From assembly GCA_002372325.1 (NCBI GenBank), contig DFFT01000132.1, forward strand, positions 1 through 6,541: 6,541 nt of DNA. The letters are read 5' to 3'. The notes under the pieces were generated by a model. The model did not search any database, was not told the origin of the DNA, and saw only the letters and a list, made by a program, of their open reading frames with translations. Shown here in pieces: positions 5,529 through 6,541 of the stretch. The position numbers were made by a program, and so were the translations under genes. The DNA comes from Succinivibrionaceae bacterium UBA3769 (GTDB taxonomy: Bacteria; Pseudomonadota; Gammaproteobacteria; Enterobacterales; Succinivibrionaceae). Positions within the stretch are counted from its first letter, which is position 1. Each line of letters starts with the position of its first letter.

Positions 5529-5606
5529 ATGTTGCCTGATGTACTGCTCTGTTTGCAAGACCGGTTTGTGATTGAACTGCAAACAGAGCAGATTACGTTT
5601 CTATAG
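5529..5606 (+). CDS. 25-aa ORF with good ribosome binding site (small gene or truncated gene start)
   Basis: GAGGAG lies 7 nt before the ATG at 5529, and the frame runs 25 codons to TAG at 5604-5606. The peptide starts MLPDVLLCLQDRF and ends ELQTEQITFL. It sits 49 bp after the Sel1-repeat gene on the same strand, so it could be its second cistron. Most of it is formed by a perfect inverted repeat (5544-5591), which makes the coding reading less certain. Because the sequence turns AT-rich just after it, it may instead be the surviving 5' end of a longer gene cut by insertion of the AT-rich segment. No family recognised. Confidence 0.35.
   Translation: MLPDVLLCLQDRFVIELQTEQITFL
5544..5591. repeat. 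Perfect 14-bp inverted repeat with 20-nt loop
   Basis: CTGCTCTGTTTGCA (5544-5557) and TGCAAACAGAGCAG (5578-5591) are exact reverse complements separated by 20 nt. Neither strand has a T-run after the stem, so it is not a standard intrinsic terminator. It stands between two convergent units (Sel1 repeat protein and the HEPN ORFs) and at the base-composition boundary. A role in RNA processing, as a protein-binding site or as a mobile-element end is possible. Confidence 0.8.
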
Positions 5607-5624
5607 AACAGGATTATCGGAATA

Positions 5625-6107
5625 CTATTTTTGTGACATCTCCGATATACTGATAGCGTATTTAAGAAGATCCACCACATTATCTGCATTCATTTCAGTT
5701 ATATCTATAGGCGGGAGAGAGCTTTTGAAATCAATTCCTATAAAAGTGCCTTTTTGATAATAATCTTGGACTATTTTTTCATAACTGTCAGTACTTGAGT
5801 TCAGGGCATGATTTGTGTGATTGCGTATAAATTTAATGGCATGGTAGACTCTCATGATATCAGCTGTTTTGGTGAGACGTTCTTTTAATGTTTCATCGGT
5901 GTACAGTCTGCTAAGCCGAGCCTTTACTTCTTCTTCAAGAATACCTCTTTCGACATTGATGCAGCTTTTTATCTTTTTAACGATGTTGAGTTTTCTTTTA
6001 TCAAGATTTTGCACCTTGCTGTCGCCAATAATTGCTGCATTAAAACTATTTACTTCATTTCTGTATTTCTGAAATTCATTGATGTCGTCAAAAATAAAGT
6101 AATGCAT
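5625..6107 (-). CDS. Putative HEPN-domain ribonuclease (C-terminal part of a split Csm6/Csx1-like gene?)
   Basis: A 160-aa AT-rich ORF. Residues 80-101 read KTADIMRVYHAIKFIRNHTNHAL. The R95-N-H-T-N-H100 element is a textbook HEPN RNase motif (Rx4-6H with a polar residue after Arg), placed at the end of a helix as in Csm6, Csx1 and HEPN toxins. Upstream are long charged helices (DKRKLNIVKKIKSC, GILEEEVKARLSRLYTDETLKERLTK), and downstream an alpha-helical tail. HEPN enzymes cut single-stranded RNA as dimers. The ATG overlaps the TAA of the upstream ORF (TAATG, sharing base 6107) and has no Shine-Dalgarno of its own, so it depends on coupled translation or is an accident of frameshift. Removing one 8-bp repeat unit at the junction joins both ORFs in frame, so the ancestral protein was probably a single chain of about 300 residues or more. 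HEPN assignment is from the motif; the Csm6-like identity is tentative. Confidence 0.6.
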   Translation of the reverse strand: MHYFIFDDINEFQKYRNEVNSFNAAIIGDSKVQNLDKRKLNIVKKIKSCINVERGILEEEVKARLSRLYTDETLKERLTKTADIMRVYHAIKFIRNHTNHALNSSTDSYEKIVQDYYQKGTFIGIDFKSSLPPIDITEMNADNVVDLLKYAISISEMSQK

Positions 6108-6123
6108 TATTGCATTATTGCAT
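6103..6123. repeat. 8-bp tandem repeat at the ORF junction
   Basis: TGCATTAT at 6103-6110 and 6111-6118, then TGCAT (6119-6123): 2.6 copies. It spans the stop of the upstream minus-strand ORF and the start of the HEPN ORF. Because 8 is not a multiple of 3, each unit gained or lost changes the frame. With one unit fewer the two ORFs become one continuous frame (codons reading ...EHAIMHYFIF...). Confidence 0.85.
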
Positions 6124-6535
6124 GTTCCTTGTCTTTATTTATGAGATGGTGTATAAACTGCTTAAGCGATGGGGTGTTTGTGTCATTCTTTGCAAAGTAT
6201 CCATAGCATTCTTTATCAGAAATAGGTTTTTTGCACAGGGGCAAACTGTTTTGCACCGCAGGATTGATGTTATACCTGCCTCGGATAAACTTAGCAAGAC
6301 GTTTAAAAGCAGATGCTAAAATATTGTTTCCTGTATAATCATATGATTCCAGTAAGTTTGTGAAAACACTATACTTGTATTCTTTGCTCTGATTTGATTG
6401 GGTGTTTATAAGAGTAATTAATTCGACACCTTTTTCTGCCATGTTAGGACATTCTGTTTCATCAAATAAAGTTTTGGTAAATGGTCGGAAATGGTGGTTA
6501 CTTGTCACCAAAGTTGTCCCATGCCAGACATCCTT
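6107..6535 (-). pseudogene. Upstream half of the split HEPN gene; frame blocked by TAG at the right edge
   Basis: The minus frame is open from just after a TAG (6538-6536) to the TAA at 6109-6107, 142 codons. No ATG lies near its beginning. The first possible starts are TTG at 6511 and GTG at 6508, with only a weak GGGA upstream, so it may be an interior piece of a larger gene. It begins KDVWHGTTLVTSN, which loosely recalls the D-x-THG motif of Csx1/TM1812-type CARF proteins. From the TTG, residues 51-64 (TNLLESYDYTGNNI) resemble the YDY.gA segment linking CARF and HEPN regions in Csm6-like proteins. With the HEPN ORF following directly, the simplest reading is one CARF-HEPN-like nuclease gene broken twice: by the 8-bp repeat at 6103-6123 and by the TAG at 6536-6538. 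A genuine two-gene pair with coupled translation is the alternative. Codon use is AT-rich like its partner and unlike genes to the left. Confidence 0.45.
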
Positions 6536-6541
6536 CTAGTA

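Noticed and set aside
5480..5689. Minus-strand 69-codon ORF overlapping the inverted repeat
   Set aside because: It has no ribosome binding site, overlaps the 3' end of the HEPN ORF in another frame, and has Cys/Ser/Asn-rich composition typical of random AT-rich frames.

Overview
The window reads as bacterial chromosome. Positions 1 to about 5,500 are moderately GC-rich, with many CCGG/TCCGG words. From about 5,600 to the right edge the DNA is clearly AT-rich. Periplasmic signal peptides, a Cys-paired Sel1-repeat (Hcp-type) protein, a DUF6273 protein and an RtcB-PrfH pair fit a Gram-negative, probably a gut-associated proteobacterium. The Succinivibrionaceae are one guess, held with low confidence because no taxonomic marker gene is present.

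Left part (1-2,140). The N-terminus of a secreted protein runs off the left edge on the minus strand. Upstream of it, on the same strand, is a DUF6273-domain protein. About 490 bp without a convincing gene follows. Then comes a short plus-strand gene of unknown function (107 aa, helical, one CxxC) with a clear sigma70 promoter, a good ribosome binding site and a strong intrinsic terminator.

Centre (2,186-3,936, minus strand). This is a complete two-gene operon: an RtcB-type RNA ligase followed, with a 7-bp overlap, by the release-factor homologue PrfH. All catalytic motifs are intact in both. Published work on the E. coli pair links it to ribosome damage: PrfH frees the nascent chain from ribosomes whose 16S rRNA has been cut in the decoding centre, and RtcB2 reseals the rRNA.

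Right-centre (3,937-4,819). This long non-coding region holds three notable things: degenerate A-rich tandem repeats, a cluster of five GATC sites in 77 bp, and a near-consensus minus-strand promoter. The promoter drives a structured leader and a 20-codon ORF with an excellent Shine-Dalgarno. The predicted transcript heads towards rtcB, so the region may be the control region of the repair operon or an independent small-protein/RNA locus.

Right part (4,820-6,541). A periplasmic Sel1-repeat protein has five perfectly spaced Cys pairs. It is followed by a 25-codon ORF containing a perfect 14-bp inverted repeat, and then the AT-rich segment. The AT-rich segment carries two overlapping minus-strand ORFs. 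The second has an RNHTNH (Rx4H) HEPN ribonuclease motif, and the first resembles the region preceding HEPN in Csm6/Csx1-like proteins. They are separated only by an 8-bp tandem repeat, and losing one unit would fuse them in frame. I read this as a split or decaying HEPN RNase gene in horizontally acquired DNA. No CRISPR array, tRNA, rRNA or intact transposase is visible.
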